Assembly: GCA_021464415.1 (NCBI GenBank)
Contig: CM038471.1
Coordinates: 13,568,073-13,632,072, forward strand
Length of the DNA stretch: 64,000 bases
Direction of reading: 5' to 3'
Source of the DNA: Lonicera japonica
Lineage: Eukaryota > Streptophyta > Magnoliopsida > Dipsacales > Caprifoliaceae
Positions 34,716-48,300 of this stretch are shown here, in pieces. The notes below the pieces were generated by a model that saw only the letters and a program-made list of their open reading frames with translations, was not told the origin of the DNA and made no database searches. The position numbers were made by a program, and so were the translations under genes. Each line of letters begins with the position of its first letter. The first letter of the stretch is position 1.

Positions 34716-36916
34716 TGTAACACCCTCGCCTTAGTCTACAGGATAACACCCGTATTTAAGGCCTGAAGCGTTACTCACCCATCTTAGTAAAACTAGGATA
34801 GGCGTATAAAAAGAGAACAAATACACAATAACATATACGCATCAAGTATTCTAGATGTAGAGCATGTCAAAAACGTAGTATCATGTTCAAGCATACGTCA
34901 CATCTATACGTGTATATGAATTCAAGACCGCATGCGTTTCAATAATATATACAATTCTCGAGCCGGCCGTGGCTTCCCGAAAAAACATATGCATATATAT
35001 ATCAAAAATGAACCGTATCAGAGCTTCTATTTTGTCCCTGATCCCACTGCTTCTTTGTCCTCCTGGGACTCGTGAGTACCTGTGATAGTTTTAGAAAACG
35101 GGGTGAGCTATAGGCTCAGTAGGGGTAAATAATCACAGAGAAAACACAATTCAGTGGAAAACATCTATTCATTTCACAATGCAATGCATATGCCAATGTA
35201 GGTTACCTCCCATGTGTCAACCATATAATAACGTAGCTCGAATGTGCCAAAGCTGATCCTGAATGCAAGGTGGCTCGACCGCCATCCGATAATAGCCATA
35301 AGTTAGCCCCACGGTCTTATAGAATAACATGGCCCATCGGCCCCAGAATACATCAATAGATCACAATTTGGACCTCAAGTCCACCGATAGAATCATAACC
35401 ACAAAACCATCAGTGCCTTGCCAATTTGCCTAGCTATGTTCCCGGGCTCCACACCGGTGGCTGATAGGCGGCCATACATTGCTCCCCCAGGGGTTTAGGG
35501 CTTTTCAACCCAAGGGCATCGAGCCCTGCCTATTTCTTCCATCCCGGCAAGCACCATATTGATACAACTATCTGTTCGCGAGAGACACCAGCTCTCCATC
35601 TTATTCACGAACCACAAAATCCTTCACAAAGGCCAATAATAGAACCACGAACTGAGAAATTGATCCAGAGCTTGCCATGATCTTTCCGAGCCTTTGGTTG
35701 ACACAATAATGATGTATACAGTATACAAACATGCTCATTTATACAAACATCAAGCAAGCTATCCCCTACCCACTCAAATACAACCAATTCTATATCTCTT
35801 GGTGGGTATAAATTAATCAATAGTTTTGTTTTTTCCACAAACAATATCCACACCGCCAAGAGATACCGAATATGATTCCAATAACATAGTACAACCTGTG
35901 GGTAAGGCATGTCATGCTTTAAATCATGCAAACATAGCTTTATAAATCATACAAACAATATGAACCATTTTTATCTTCAAGTTTTTCACACAAATAATGA
36001 TAAAAAAACCATGATTCTCAAGTAATAAAAGCATAATATCAAGTTTTGAAAGCCATAAAACCCCTACCTCGACTTATCAACGAGAAAGAAGAAGAAAATT
36101 TGAAGGTTCAAGCTTTATCCGAAGAAATCCCAACGAGAAAGATGATGAATAGCGACCAGAAGGATGATTTGGAGTATTTGGAGCTTTTATTTCGGATTGA
36201 TGTTGAAAAATGAGTAAGAATCCTTCTAAGAACCACCTTTATCTCTCTCTAAAGCCCTCAAGTTGATAGGAGTGTGTTTGGGTTGAGTTTTGTGAGTTTA
36301 GGGGATAAATGGTGAGAAAATGGGGTTAAAACTCTAGAAAATTCAACACACAGGGGTCTGTGACCGATCCTAGGATTTCTGGAACCGATCCTAGCCTGGG
36401 ACCGATCCCAAAAACATTCCGTCCAAGCTTGTTTTGGCTATATTAACCACTGTTAGTAATTTGGTCATAACTCCTTGCTCGAAACTCGGATTAGGGTGAT
36501 CTTTATGTCCACGGAAAGGTAATTCAAAGATCTACAACTTCCTAATAGGAAGTTTTCCTAATTTATGAACATATTATCTCCAAAAATTCGCCGAAAGCAT
36601 TACCGAATGACCCAAATTTAGCGATGGGCTTACTTTGCGCCCTATTTTGACCCACAAGGAGTGCGAATTAGCTTCCAATCAAAATACGAAAGTTGTAGAA
36701 TGGTATGAAAACTAGACACTTAAGTGAACGGAATCTTAATCAGATAAGAAACGAAGAAATTATGATAGCTCAAAGTTAGTTAGAATCAACGAATCGCAAA
36801 GAATAAAAACTTTCTATTTACCAACAGAAATCGATTTGGACCACCCGAATCACCAAATGATCAGTAAAATATATATAATGGGATTAATAAAACATAATTA
36901 AATACAGGATGTTATA
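34716..36916 (+). mobile_element. Solo gypsy LTR of a second subfamily, 2201 bp
   Basis: It starts TGTAACACCCTCGCC and ends GGATGTTATA (CA decayed to TA). A perfect duplication CCAGG flanks it (34711-34715 and 36917-36921). Its palindrome slot at 36361-36415 holds three ACCGATCC copies. It contains a GTGAGCTATAGGCTCAGTAGG box near 35102, comparable in place with the GAGCCAAACGGGCTC box of the other LTRs. Confidence 0.85.
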
Positions 36917-36921
36917 CCAGG

Positions 36922-37639
36922 AGATAGATCCAATGACAATAATAACAATCTTTCTCAAAGATGTATCTAGTATCCATATGCCATTAAAGGAACTAGTGGC
37001 CATTGCATGATTATATCCATGTAATACTTGAATAATTATAATAAGTGAACTAGTAATCTATTTAGTAATAAACCCTTGGTTTTATGGAATCTTATTCACA
37101 AAGCAATTAGCCCATTAAATGGCTCATATATCCCATGGATATAATCATTATAAATTTTGGTGGTGAAAGTATAGACATCAACCACAAATTATCAAAAGGG
37201 TAGCTAAGTTAGAAAACAAGGTCATTACCAAAAGAGTGGGTCTCCACCAAGATCATGATATTAGTGAATCAATGGCATATGTGCATTATCTATATCATGC
37301 AAACATAATATATGTATATATATATATTAATGTATACATTTATATACATTATATTGTCAATGTAGTATCATCGCTTAACCAAAAGATGCATATATAACTC
37401 TCCGTGTGATTAATTGTATGTATGTATGGGATATTATAGTGAATTCCTCTTACTATTCAATGAGATAAACCTCTCACAATTTTGAATAATGAAGTTGTTT
37501 GGTGACAAACAACAATGTATAATAACTCTCAAGTGTGTGGGCTCAAATGAATAATAATTGATCAAAATAATTGCTTGAATCTTTGTATGATGAAAATAGA
37601 TGAAGAATAGAGATGAATAGTGATTCAAGGTGATTTGAA
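36922..37639. other. Unassigned AT-rich repeat DNA
   Basis: No coding frame or terminus is recognised. A (TA)n run lies near 37314-37330. It may belong to the copia LTR that follows or to the LTR begun at 33554. Confidence 0.3.
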
Positions 37640-38396
37640 AATGTCTACAATGTCATGTATATAGTATTAGATAAGATATGGCCGTTTGATAAAGTTGGTA
37701 TAAGTTTGGTGCCAAAAATAGTAAAAAATCAGAACTCCAACGGCTATATTCTAAGGTATCAGTCGACTGAGTAAAGCTCATTAGTAGACTGAGCAGCACT
37801 GCCCATCGGCCAAAAACCCAAAATTTGGACTTTTGCAATTTAGCTCCAAAATTAATTCTAATGCTTTGGGGACCTCAAAACATGGTCTTAAGACACCTAA
37901 TTTCGGGAGAGCTTAAAATATACTTAAATGAATTTAATATAAATTTATTTTGAAAATCGATTTTTGTTGAGTGATGTTTTTAAAAGGATTTTGATTTAAA
38001 CTTGTTTTCAATCAATCTAACATTGATATATGATATATTTGAGCTATAATGATCATCAAACAAGAAACTTTATAATTATCTAAAGTACTCACTCAATTAT
38101 AAATTTAACGAGTCTTCGAGTGCTTAGATGAGTTCCTTGATACTTCACTTGCTTTTAACTTTGATCCACAATGATTTGTAATTCCATGTATGCTTTGATC
38201 AAAAGTAGTAAGAGATTTAAGCCAATTTGATTTGGGTACTTGTAGAAGATTGATCACGTTATTGGCTTTGACGGTTTTGTTCCATGTATAATAATTATTT
38301 GAAATGTGGCTATACTTAAAACATTAACAAAGTTAAATTACACAAGATTAAATTATTGTTATTATCAAAACAAGATTAGTGACTTTTAGGTCAACA
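37640..38396 (-). mobile_element. Partial copia-type LTR, minus strand
   Basis: On the minus strand it starts TGTTGACCTAAAAGTCAC and soon reads TTTTGATAATAACAA, both usual for SIRE-type LTR starts. The motif CAGTCGACTGAG is at about 37760. The other end and the target duplication are not resolved. Confidence 0.45.
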
Positions 38397-39525
38397 AATG
38401 GTTCTTACTATACTCTTTAATACAAATTATTAATTGTCCATGTGGTTGGATTTCTTTATGAAATACTTATTAAACAATTTGTTATACTTACCAAAATTGT
38501 TATACTATAATTCTTTGGTTGATTACACTATGAGTATTATGTGCAATGGTTGGGAACATATATATAAATAAATCACACTAGATTTTTAATCGGATTTGTA
38601 TACTCGATTGGTTTACCTAGAAATTTATCGTTAGCACTAGTCCATGAACAGTCCCAGGTATAGTCTCCTTAGACGGGACAGTAAGTTGGGATAGAGCGCC
38701 CCTGTGTGAAATACCCAAAACCGTGCATGGAAACGAGCAATAGGCCTTGCTGCCGTGTGGGTAAAAGGCCGCAAAATGCAGACCTGGTGTACTCTTGGAT
38801 AGATGTGAAAACCATTGAGACTATGGCTCAATATCAAAGGGATGGAGCGAACACCAATAGTACTATAAGGTTTTGTTGACGAGAGTTGTATGCATACGTA
38901 TTATAATGGAAAAAGGGGTGTTTTATACTTTGTAATAATGCTTTTTTCCCCAATGACTTAGCACATTCGAAATACTTTGAAACTCTTACTATTTTACTTT
39001 ACATTTATTATATGATTCACATTGATTCCCTTTGACTCACTCCTACTATTTTCTATATGAGTACATATGCGGGCTCTTCGGGAAAAGGAAGGATGTTATT
39101 CCTTAGTCTGCCTCTCTACCTTAGTTTACGTAGGTTCCTTTGCACAGAAGGTCCTATGGTCTTAGTACTTTGTTTGTTTATAAGTAATGACATGTATTAT
39201 AGTCTTATCCGTATTTATGTTTGTATCAAGGGTCTGTAGAATTATATATGGGACCTCATTAGAGGCTTGTTGTGTACGTTGTGTATGAGATATTGGCAGC
39301 ATAAATCTTAGTTTTGTTTATTAGATTGTGTATTTTGTTCATACATTTTTACTTTGTCAAATTGTCTTCAATGTGTGGCATCCGTGATTAATCGAGTTCT
39401 AGAGGATGAATTTTCTTAACGGGATTTAGGGCGTTATATTGTCCATCATAATTTGTATCTATTATTAGGTGATTCTCAAATTTTAAAATGACAAATTATT
39501 TCAATCCACTTTTAATTATACTAAA

Positions 39526-40399
39526 CTAAACAAATTGAGTAGAATTAATTATATTGACGGAGAAAGGAACTTGAACATTGTGCTTACTACTAAAGACTAT
39601 AAGTTTGTGCTCACTGAGGCTTGTCCAGCAGAAACTGGTGAGGGGCAACCGATAAGGAAACCTAGGCTTTCTAGAGGTAGAAAAAGGCTGATAAGATGGC
39701 GCGGTTTTACATTCTGTCATCGTTGTCAAATGTGCTATAATATTAGAATGAGTCTTTTGCCACCACCTACGACATAATGTTAAACCTCAAAGGGTACGTT
39801 TGGGGAACAGGATCATGCCGCAAGGCAGGCTACAATAAATATCTTATGAACATAATTATAGCTAGAAGAACCCAAGTTAGGTATCATGTTTTGAAGATAA
39901 TTGATCTTCTGATTGAACAAGAGATCCTTGGAGCTGAAATTGACAGGGAAACTCAGGTCGATATCGTTCTTTAGTCGTTGCTGATCTCATTTAAGTGATT
40001 ATGATTAAATCATAACATGAATAAGTTTAATTATTCATTATCGGAACTTCTTAAAGAGTTCCAAGCAGCTGATGGACTTCTTCGTAAGCCAGCTAGTGCT
40101 CTAGTGGCTGAAAAAGCTTTTACTTTTATGTCCAAAAGCAAGAAAGGAAGAAGAAGAATGCACAAGTTGCAGTCCCACAGGGAGCAACGCATGCAGCAGT
40201 CACTAAATCCCAAGGAGTGAAAAAGACAATGGGCCAGTGTTTTCACTCTAAGCAGAAAGTGCATTTGAAGAAGGATTGTCCTTGTTTCTTAAACCTTCAG
40301 AACAACGGATGTAAATTTCATATATTTATTGTTGTATCCAGTTTAATGGTCCGATCTACCGGTACCTGGTTGACTTGGCAACGCCCAAAAATAGCAAGT
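39526..40399 (+). pseudogene. Copia gag fragment with zinc knuckle
   Basis: The first stretch (39540-39620) encodes ERNLNIVLTTKDYKFVLTEA, typical of copia Gag. A second frame at 39777-39974 ends GAEIDRETQVDIVL; after a TAG the same frame continues with FNYSLSELLKEFQAADG at 40023. A further shift at about 40217 gives the nucleocapsid knuckle, CFHSKQKVHLKKDC, in which the second Cys of CX2CX4HX4C is Ser. Overall length fits a complete Gag with at least two frameshifts and several stops. In an intact element Gag packages the RNA in cytoplasmic particles. Confidence 0.8.
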
Positions 40400-42969
40400 T
40401 GATACATCCAAGTGTAGGTGGTCAAGTTATAGTATACTTGGGAAAGTCTAAGATCGAACCACAGGGAAGGCAATGAATCTATTTCTCTAGCTATCTCTGT
40501 CAGAGGGAAAAAGGGAAAGGAAATGAAAAAGGTGATAGAGTAAGGGAATAATAAAGAAAAATTGAAACTAATAATTAACTAAACTAAAACTAAAGGCCAA
40601 TCTAATCCTATAGTGCAAAAGTAAAGGGAATTCACAAGCGCAAGTTATCTACCTAAAAGGTTTCCTAAATGCACTAAGGAAACATGCAATTAAACTAAAA
40701 GTAAACAAACTAAATAAAATGGCGCACTAATAAAATAAAACATAACATTAAATGAAATTAAAATGATGGGAAACAAACATTAGGGGTATTCGTAGTTAGG
40801 GAGTACGAAACTAGTCCAATCGGGTAATACAAATCTATGTTTAAAAAAGATTTTTCTTTAAGATTTAGCTCCTAAAATCTCCAACCATCCAATTATATTG
40901 CTACTATAAGTATATGATAACCTATGCATGACAAAGACTATATAGACTAGCTTTAAGTAATAGAATTCGGCAGTGAAGCTTTTGACTTTAAAAAAGTGTA
41001 ATTTAAAACCTAGTATTACTAGTGCGTGACAAAAATAATCCAAGTTAATTAAACTTTCAAAAATTAGTAGCTTAACACTCCTATTGAATAGGTTTAAACT
41101 TGATTCAAAGTAAATCCGTTTTAAAAAGAATGCCGAAAATAAAAACCCGACACTTTCTTGACATTTATGTGAAAAAATAACAAAACAGTGCCAAATCAGC
41201 CAATTCACCCAAAAAACTAACTCAAATAATTAGAGGATAAAGACCATCCTCAAATCAGCCACGTTAAGGTTTTGGTGCAAAAATTCGTGAATCGACGTTT
41301 TACGGTTCTTAATCAAATGGAACTTTTGAGCTAACTTATGGAAACATATTTTTAACGCATGAAAAGATAAGAAAATACTTAATCATTTTGTAGGTGATCT
41401 ATAACCAATGAAAAAATCAGATTCAAAGCTAAATTGGATTACATTTAAAGATTAATTACGCATATTTTACTACGGACCCTTAACAAAAGATTTAGCCAGA
41501 CATAATCAAAGCAAACATGCAAATAATCTTAGAAATCATGAAAATAAGTAAGCACATGCTTAATAAAGTATAAAATCATATTTGAAAAGTTTTGGAATTT
41601 CGCAATTCCGATTTAAAACGAAAATTTTACGGCAAAAATAATAAACAAACTCAAAACCGACAAAAACTGAACAAAATTGACCGAAACCCTAAAAATTATG
41701 AAAAATCATATTCTTAATGATAATAATGAATTACACATGAATAGTATGAAAAAATTATAAACTATTTGAATATAGAACAAAAATAAAGCTTAAATCACCG
41801 AAAAATAGAAAAACTGACAAATTAGACATATAAACCCTAGATTTAATCCCTAAAACGTAGGTTTAAGGTTGATTCCAAAATATATATGATCTAAACTAAC
41901 TAGTTTATGATTGGAAAATCAAACTAACAATTAAAAGTACAAAAAATTAGGGTTTACTTAGTACGCAATTGAGACTTAAATTGAAAACTGAATTGATTGA
42001 TGAATTGAATGTTGATTACATTGATGTTCCAACCTCAAAAGATCATAAATAAACTAAACTAACAATTGTTTTAAGGAATTTAAGAAGAAAACTCTCAAAG
42101 TTCGATCTTCAAATGCAGCGTAAAAGCTCACATAGTCATGGCACTCTTAGCCTCTTTGTTAATCGATTCTAAATTGCTGCGTACCATAAAATATGAGGTA
42201 TATGACATTTTATATAGTACACAAGTGTCTCAAGTCGTGGCTTGAATAACCCTTGAATAAATGGGTCGAAAAGAGCTAAAAATAAAAAATGGGCCAAAAA
42301 TAAGAGTGGGGATCGATCCTGCCCATATGGGGATCGATCCTCACATGGGGATCGATTCTCATGTTTTTTTATTTTTCTTTTGGCTGCTTCTTCTTTTTCT
42401 CATAACCTTTTGCTCCGAACTTCGATTGACGCACCGTTTTCACCTACGCGTAGGTAATTTAATTCTCTACAACTTTTATTTCTGGAGATTTCTTCAAATT
42501 TTCAATGAATAAAAACTTTGATTAGTTACAATTTTGAACTTTTTACGACAGTTCTCGGTTTTACTCGAAAACTTCCAGAATTGATTCATTTAAACTTCTT
42601 TCCTCTTGGAATCATTCTTGGATACTTTAATTCACTTTATTCATGCTTGGGGACTTTCTATTCACTTCTTGCTAGTGCTTTGGGGTTAGTTTGCGGAGTT
42701 TTCCTCACCTTGGGTCTCATAATGGGTATTGACTTTTTCTTCGAGCCTTCTTCTTGCACTTTTTCGAATTCAACCTTCTTTCTTGCATCCAACCTCAGTT
42801 GCTTAACCACTTTAGGCCTGCAAAATGGCTTAGTAACACAGAAATACAATGCAGTGCCTTCTTTTCATGCTTAAACTGAATTTACATGTAATTTTTTATT
42901 TTAGACAGTAACTAGAAGCTAATTGAGCCTTGTTTAAGGGATTAAAAATGCAATTTTTGGGCTCAATCA
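40400..42969 (-). mobile_element. Solo gypsy LTR (Athila-like), 2570 bp, minus
   Basis: Read on minus it starts TGATTGAGCCCA and ends GGATGTATCA. Flanks CAAGT (40395-40399) and CTAGT (42970-42974) agree at 4 of 5 bases. It is the inverted relative of 26848-30040 without the MITE. Its palindrome slot (42308-42360) holds three GGGATCGATCCT-type copies. Confidence 0.83.
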
Positions 42970-43430
42970 CTAGTGTATAGATTCGGAAGTGACTAATCAT
43001 GTCTGCAACACTTTGCAGGGGTTCCACGAAACCAGACAACTTAAAAATAGAGAAATTTATCTATATATGGGCAGTTACAATTATCACAACAGATGCAGTA
43101 GAAGATATTTATCTTCAGTTTAGTCAGTATGGGATTTTAGTGATTAAGAATTGTCTATATGTACCTTCCATTAGAAGGAATTTGATTTTTGTTTCTAGAT
43201 TGGTTGAGGACAAATATTTTATTCGTTTTAATGATAAATCAGTTATCATTAGGAAAAAAAAGCAGTTTGTTTGTTCTGGTATATTTGTGATTGATCTTTA
43301 CATTATTAATCCTAACTTGTCTATATTGCAATTAAGTGAATTGAATAGCACTAATAGTTTACCAATTAAGAGAAAGGAACCTTTAAAAATGAACAAAACG
43401 TACTTTTGGCACTTACGCCTTGGTCATATT
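42970..43430 (+). pseudogene. Copia protease end and pre-integrase segment
   Basis: From 42980 the frame reads DSEVTNHVCNTLQGF, the copia protease active-site region with the DSG glycine changed to Glu. The pre-integrase domain follows (NCLYVPSIRRNLIFVSRLVE) and ends WHLRLGHI at 43430, part of the HHCC zinc motif. The solo LTR at 43431 cuts it there, and the next residues are found at 49018. Confidence 0.82.
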
Positions 43431-45328
43431 TGTGACGTCTCGAATCCCGTTCCGAGATTTTCACCTCCGGGACCTGATTAATCACGGTGCCGTATGCGAC
43501 GGCGGGATTAAATTAAAACAATTTAACAGTATCTAAAACATTTCTTGTGTAAAGTTCCAGTTCAGAAATTTTTTGGCATGTGGAGTCTATAATTTTAATA
43601 AAACCAAGACCTGTAGAAGCTCAATCTTTTGAAGTAACTCCACATTTACATTTATCAAATCCCAACCATTAAAATACAAATGTGATTATAATTCATGCTC
43701 CTCCAACGAGGTCCCAAACAAAGTCATCAAGTTATATAACATTTATATCATACATAATACCTTTAATCAATTATACAAAGTATTCTAAACATCTGAATTT
43801 GTTAACACTAAGTCGTCCTGAGACAACTGTATAGTTTTAAGCTATCAAAGGCTTTCTAGACTCATATGCGTGCTATTTCCTAAAAGAGTACCTGCAAAAC
43901 TGTTTTGGAAAAATGGGAGTGACCCAAACGGCTTAGTAGGCACTATACGAGTTTTTATATAAAAATAAATTGGGAAAAACCATGCATGCATGCCATGCTT
44001 TTATAATGAAAATAGTTTGACTTATGTAATGCAACTCTATATGAAATTAATTTCCTTGTAATATATAGTACTTGGATAAGTATAAATATATGTACATATA
44101 GATATTCCTTAATTTGCCAATGCAATGGGAATCGTTTCATGCAATGTATATAAGTGCTATCCCGTCCCCAAAGTATAAGAAAGGCAATATAAATAATTAT
44201 AGTCGTACTAAATACGCCACAACACCGCGACCAGATCTATAATCATATCAATCATATATATAAACGTCACGTCTAAGATTTTATCTATGTGTGCACACGG
44301 ATCGCGATCTATCTCGGGTTCTTTTGCCCCCAAGGCAAGGACCCCCTAGCGGATCCACCTAGATGGAGAATGCCCCCAAGGCAACAGAATAATCTCACGT
44401 AGCCACCAAGGCTAAACGCTATAAGTAATAACCATGTCACTATTTGGTACGAGTGGTGTTGGCTGACCGATACAGAAATCCAAGAAAAATCCCAAGTACA
44501 CATGTATATCTATGGGTTATCAATATCATTTCAGAACATGATACACCTCATCTTGTTACCCAGGTATGTGCCAAAAGAATATATATATATATATATATAT
44601 GTATATGTATTCCAAAATATATGTACTTGATTCATATGTTTATGTATATAACTTGTATATCTCCGTTTAAGTGTATATGTACCTTACATTACTTAAGTGG
44701 TGGTGGTGGTGTTGTATTTCAACTTCCTTCGCCAAGTCTGTTAACTATGGGTTCAGTTAAGAATATCCTTCTTCTGGGGGGTTTCATACGTTTCGTCATG
44801 TAGGCGCCAAGCCAAGTATAATACAAAAACTATTAAGGTTTGAGTTTCGTATAAACTTCCCCCTATGATCTTAACTCTTGATTTATAACAAATATACTTA
44901 TAAATCTACCCAACATAGTTACGGACTGGCAAGTATGTAGCAGTTTTTCATAGATAAGGGATTACTAATTAAATTACAACAATAACACCACAATAACAAG
45001 TAATTATATGCAAAATATGTTTTCAAAACTGAGTATGGCATCTTATGTAAGCGTACTATAATGTATGTTTACAAAAGTACTCATAAGTAAGGGTTTTTGT
45101 ACCCATCTTTTCCAAATCAACATAATAGTTGGGGTTTCTTGTAAAATCCATCATTTATGATTATAAGAGATATACATTAATCAAAGATTTAAGGAAAATT
45201 ACCCTACAACCCCATGAACATGCATTTGTAGAAAATTATATACAAAATCATTGCATAAGCTTTGATTCGAAGTGAATAAGGAATAATAACTTGAAAACAT
45301 GCTGTAATACTATTGTTCCCACCTAGTT
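43431..45328 (+). mobile_element. 5' part of a gypsy LTR (Tekay-like), left arm of an opposed pair
   Basis: It starts TGTGACGTCTCGAATCCCG after ATATT (43426-43430). It carries the usual GACCCAAACGGCTTAGTAGG box near 43920 and aligns with the + strand LTRs up to TTGTTCCCACCTAG, where relatives continue with GAGGGTC. At that point a minus-strand LTR begins. Confidence 0.75.
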
Positions 45329-48300
45329 TGTAACACCCCGTTCTTCCGTTTCTTCGTATTTACCTTCATTCGTTCGTAAATTTCACCTCGAGTAGTGAAA
45401 CTATGTATTGAGGAGCCTCATAGTGTTCTAGCACTCTATATTAGTCATATTAGTCTACCTACACTCATGTGAGTGATCGTTTAGTGATTCGGGTGGTCCG
45501 AATCAATATCGGCTCTTAAATCATGAGTTTTGGCCTTACGCGCTTTCTTGTTTTTAGCCAACTTTGGGGCAACGTAACTTCTTCGTTCCTCGCCAGATTG
45601 AGTTTCCTTTCGTGAAAAGGTCTATATTTTTATGCAATCTACAACTTTTGTGTTTTGTCCTAAAGCCAATTTAGGCTCCTATTTGGTCAAAATTGAGCGC
45701 GAAATAGGCCCATCGCTAAATTTTGTGCTTTCGGTAATGCTTTGACAGACTGCTGTCTTCGACAAATTTCTGGGAATGATCCATCCATAATTTGAGAAAA
45801 AATCCTACTAAGAAGTTGTAGATCTTTGAAATACCTTTCCATGGACATAAATATCACTCCAATCGGAATTTTGAGCAAAAAGTTATGTCCAAATTATGAA
45901 CAGTGGTCCAGCGATGCAAATTTATAGCGTGGACCGATATGGCCATTTTGTGGACCGGTTTGGCAATTAGGCTGGGCGTATTTTTGGTGTATAAGCCAGA
46001 TTTTTGGCCCCTCTTCTTCTCATTTTTGAGCTACACAAAAGAGAGGAGTTAGAGAGAGATGAGAGCTCATTTTTAGGGAGTGTTTGAGAGATCATTGGGC
46101 ATCCATCATCCATACACAAAATCCCTACATAATTAACACCAAATCATCCTCCTAACACCATTATTCATCATCTTCTTCCTCCTTCCTTCCTTCATGGATG
46201 TTTGAGCTCGAGTAGGGCTTTGCGATACGGTGTCTACGCTTCGTCTATTCAAGGATAAAGCTTCTCTAAGGTTAGAACACTAGTATTAAACATATTTTTC
46301 TAATTATTACATTTCGAATTAGAGTTTTCTACTCAAAATGGGTATTTTCTTAAAAACCCTAGGCTTGTTACATTCCATAGGGTTTGGGTGAGATTAGTTT
46401 TTGATTAGTGATGAATATTAATAGATTATCACTTCTAAAACATGATTGATCATCTAGTTTCACAATTTAGCATGCGTATCTAGAGATTCATGTGGAACCT
46501 TTCTTGTAGCTAAGCCTATGAACCCAAATTTGGGGATTTGGGTTTTAGACACATAAAGTGATCGATTAAGGGTTATAGATGATAGATATACGTAGAGATG
46601 TTGTTAGTTGAGGATATTGACTATTTCCCTTGAGATTTGCACCGAAAACCCTTGGAGGGGAGCCGTATGTGATGATTTTCGAGTTTAGAACTTTATATAG
46701 AAGATGGTAAAGATTGGTGATGATAATACAACCTCAATATACCCTTGTCATTACCTTGGTTTGGTTAGTTAGAGATAGTTGTGGCATTAAGTATACGTAG
46801 TTGAACTTGCCATGGATATACTTCTATGTATATCTAAATTAGAGGGTCGTCTATACATCGATTGAACTAGAAGTAAATAACCAAACTTGGCTTGATAGAA
46901 TGACGCGAGGATCCTAATAAAGCACATACGGCCTTAGTTTGATACACCTAACACATAATGAGATATACGACACGAATAATAAACTAGTTGGCCTTATAAT
47001 GTGAATAATCGCGTGACGGTAACCATATGTGGTAAACACATGATGAACAAGCTTGTAGAAATTATTAACGACGATGTTAATGATGATAAATTGATAGTGG
47101 GCTGTGATAGATTGTATTTACATATATGATATGCCATATATGTGATGTTGATGATGATATTCACTGTGAATGGAAATGATATTCCCAGTTATTACGATCA
47201 CACATATGGGCTGGATTATTGGACCGAACACCGAGTAACTCCCCGTGACTAAAAAACGGGCTGCCTAATTGCCGCTTATGGGTGAAAATCCCTAAACCGT
47301 GCACGGAAAAAGAAGGAGGTGACTCCACCTGTGGTTGAATTATCCACAAAGGCGAGCCCACTCTTTACATCTTGCCTTCCAACTAGACTATGTGTTCTTG
47401 GTTAAATGAGTTTTTTCAGCAAGTGAAGTAGGTCCCGTGTGCCACTACTATCCAATTGGTGAGTTTTTCGGATAGTAGTTGGACTACTAATGGACACCAC
47501 TCTGCTAGGGGGTCTCCTGGTGTAGTTCTTTTCAAAGTGTCGATGTGGCTTGTATGAGGTGTTCTCTTTGTTAACTATTCAGAGTGTTGTCCCCGGGAAA
47601 GTGTCCTGCGTGGGTTATCTCCAAATGATTTACTTGGAGAACCAAGTCCCTGAGCCACTCCCCACTTCGAGGAGACATGGACAAGAGCCTCCGAGCCTTT
47701 GGGATCTGTTGTTCTAGGCTTAGACGACCGCGGGGTGAAACTAAAGCATTATGCAAGAGATATGATACGGACCGATGTGATGTGTTTGGATATTATTATT
47801 ATTATTATTGTTGTTGTTGTTGTTGTATCATATCTATGTTATTTATGTATATTATGCCTCGAATGTGATGGGAATCACATTATTTGATTTTCGACACGAT
47901 CGGACGGATCATAATACACATAGGAAAGCAATGGCCACTCATAATGTACTAATGCATAAATTGGAAAGTTATAATGACTATTGGCCCTTAGACAAGAGAT
48001 ACGAGCGTGAGAATACTCGTCGATAATTTATAGAGTAGCCTTGATCATAATGAACATAAATTACTAATAATTAAAATGGTAATTTTGGCTAACAGATAGC
48101 TTAGTGGGAGCCACCGTAGCATAATGACTTGTAAGGACGGTGAGAGGTAAAGCCTATTAGTCGGCCAAGCATGGACATTCATAATGAACAAATCATAAAA
48201 AAGAAACGATAAATGCTTGGCTATTAGTAAAGGACTTCGGGTATATGTGTGGGATAGTGTGAGGTTAATTTAGCATACTTTAGAACCATTCCACCATAAC

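Larger units (their letters stand above)
26365..39438 (-). mobile_element. Solo Ty3/gypsy LTR (Tekay-like) split by several insertions
   Basis: The left terminus TATAATACCC and right terminus GGGCGTTATA match the ends of the LTR at 6146-9664, with CA decayed to TA. The flanks TTGTT (26360-26364) and TTGTC (39439-39443) agree at 4 of 5 bases. LTR sequence is visible at 26365-26847, 30046-30174, 33316-33553 and about 38570-39438, in the same order as in the relatives. Two ATGATCGATC motifs lie at 26772-26812. Intervening DNA is other elements, listed separately. Confidence 0.65.

Noticed and set aside
47791..47824. ATT/GTT run as a special element
   Set aside because: It is an ordinary trinucleotide microsatellite in an LTR.
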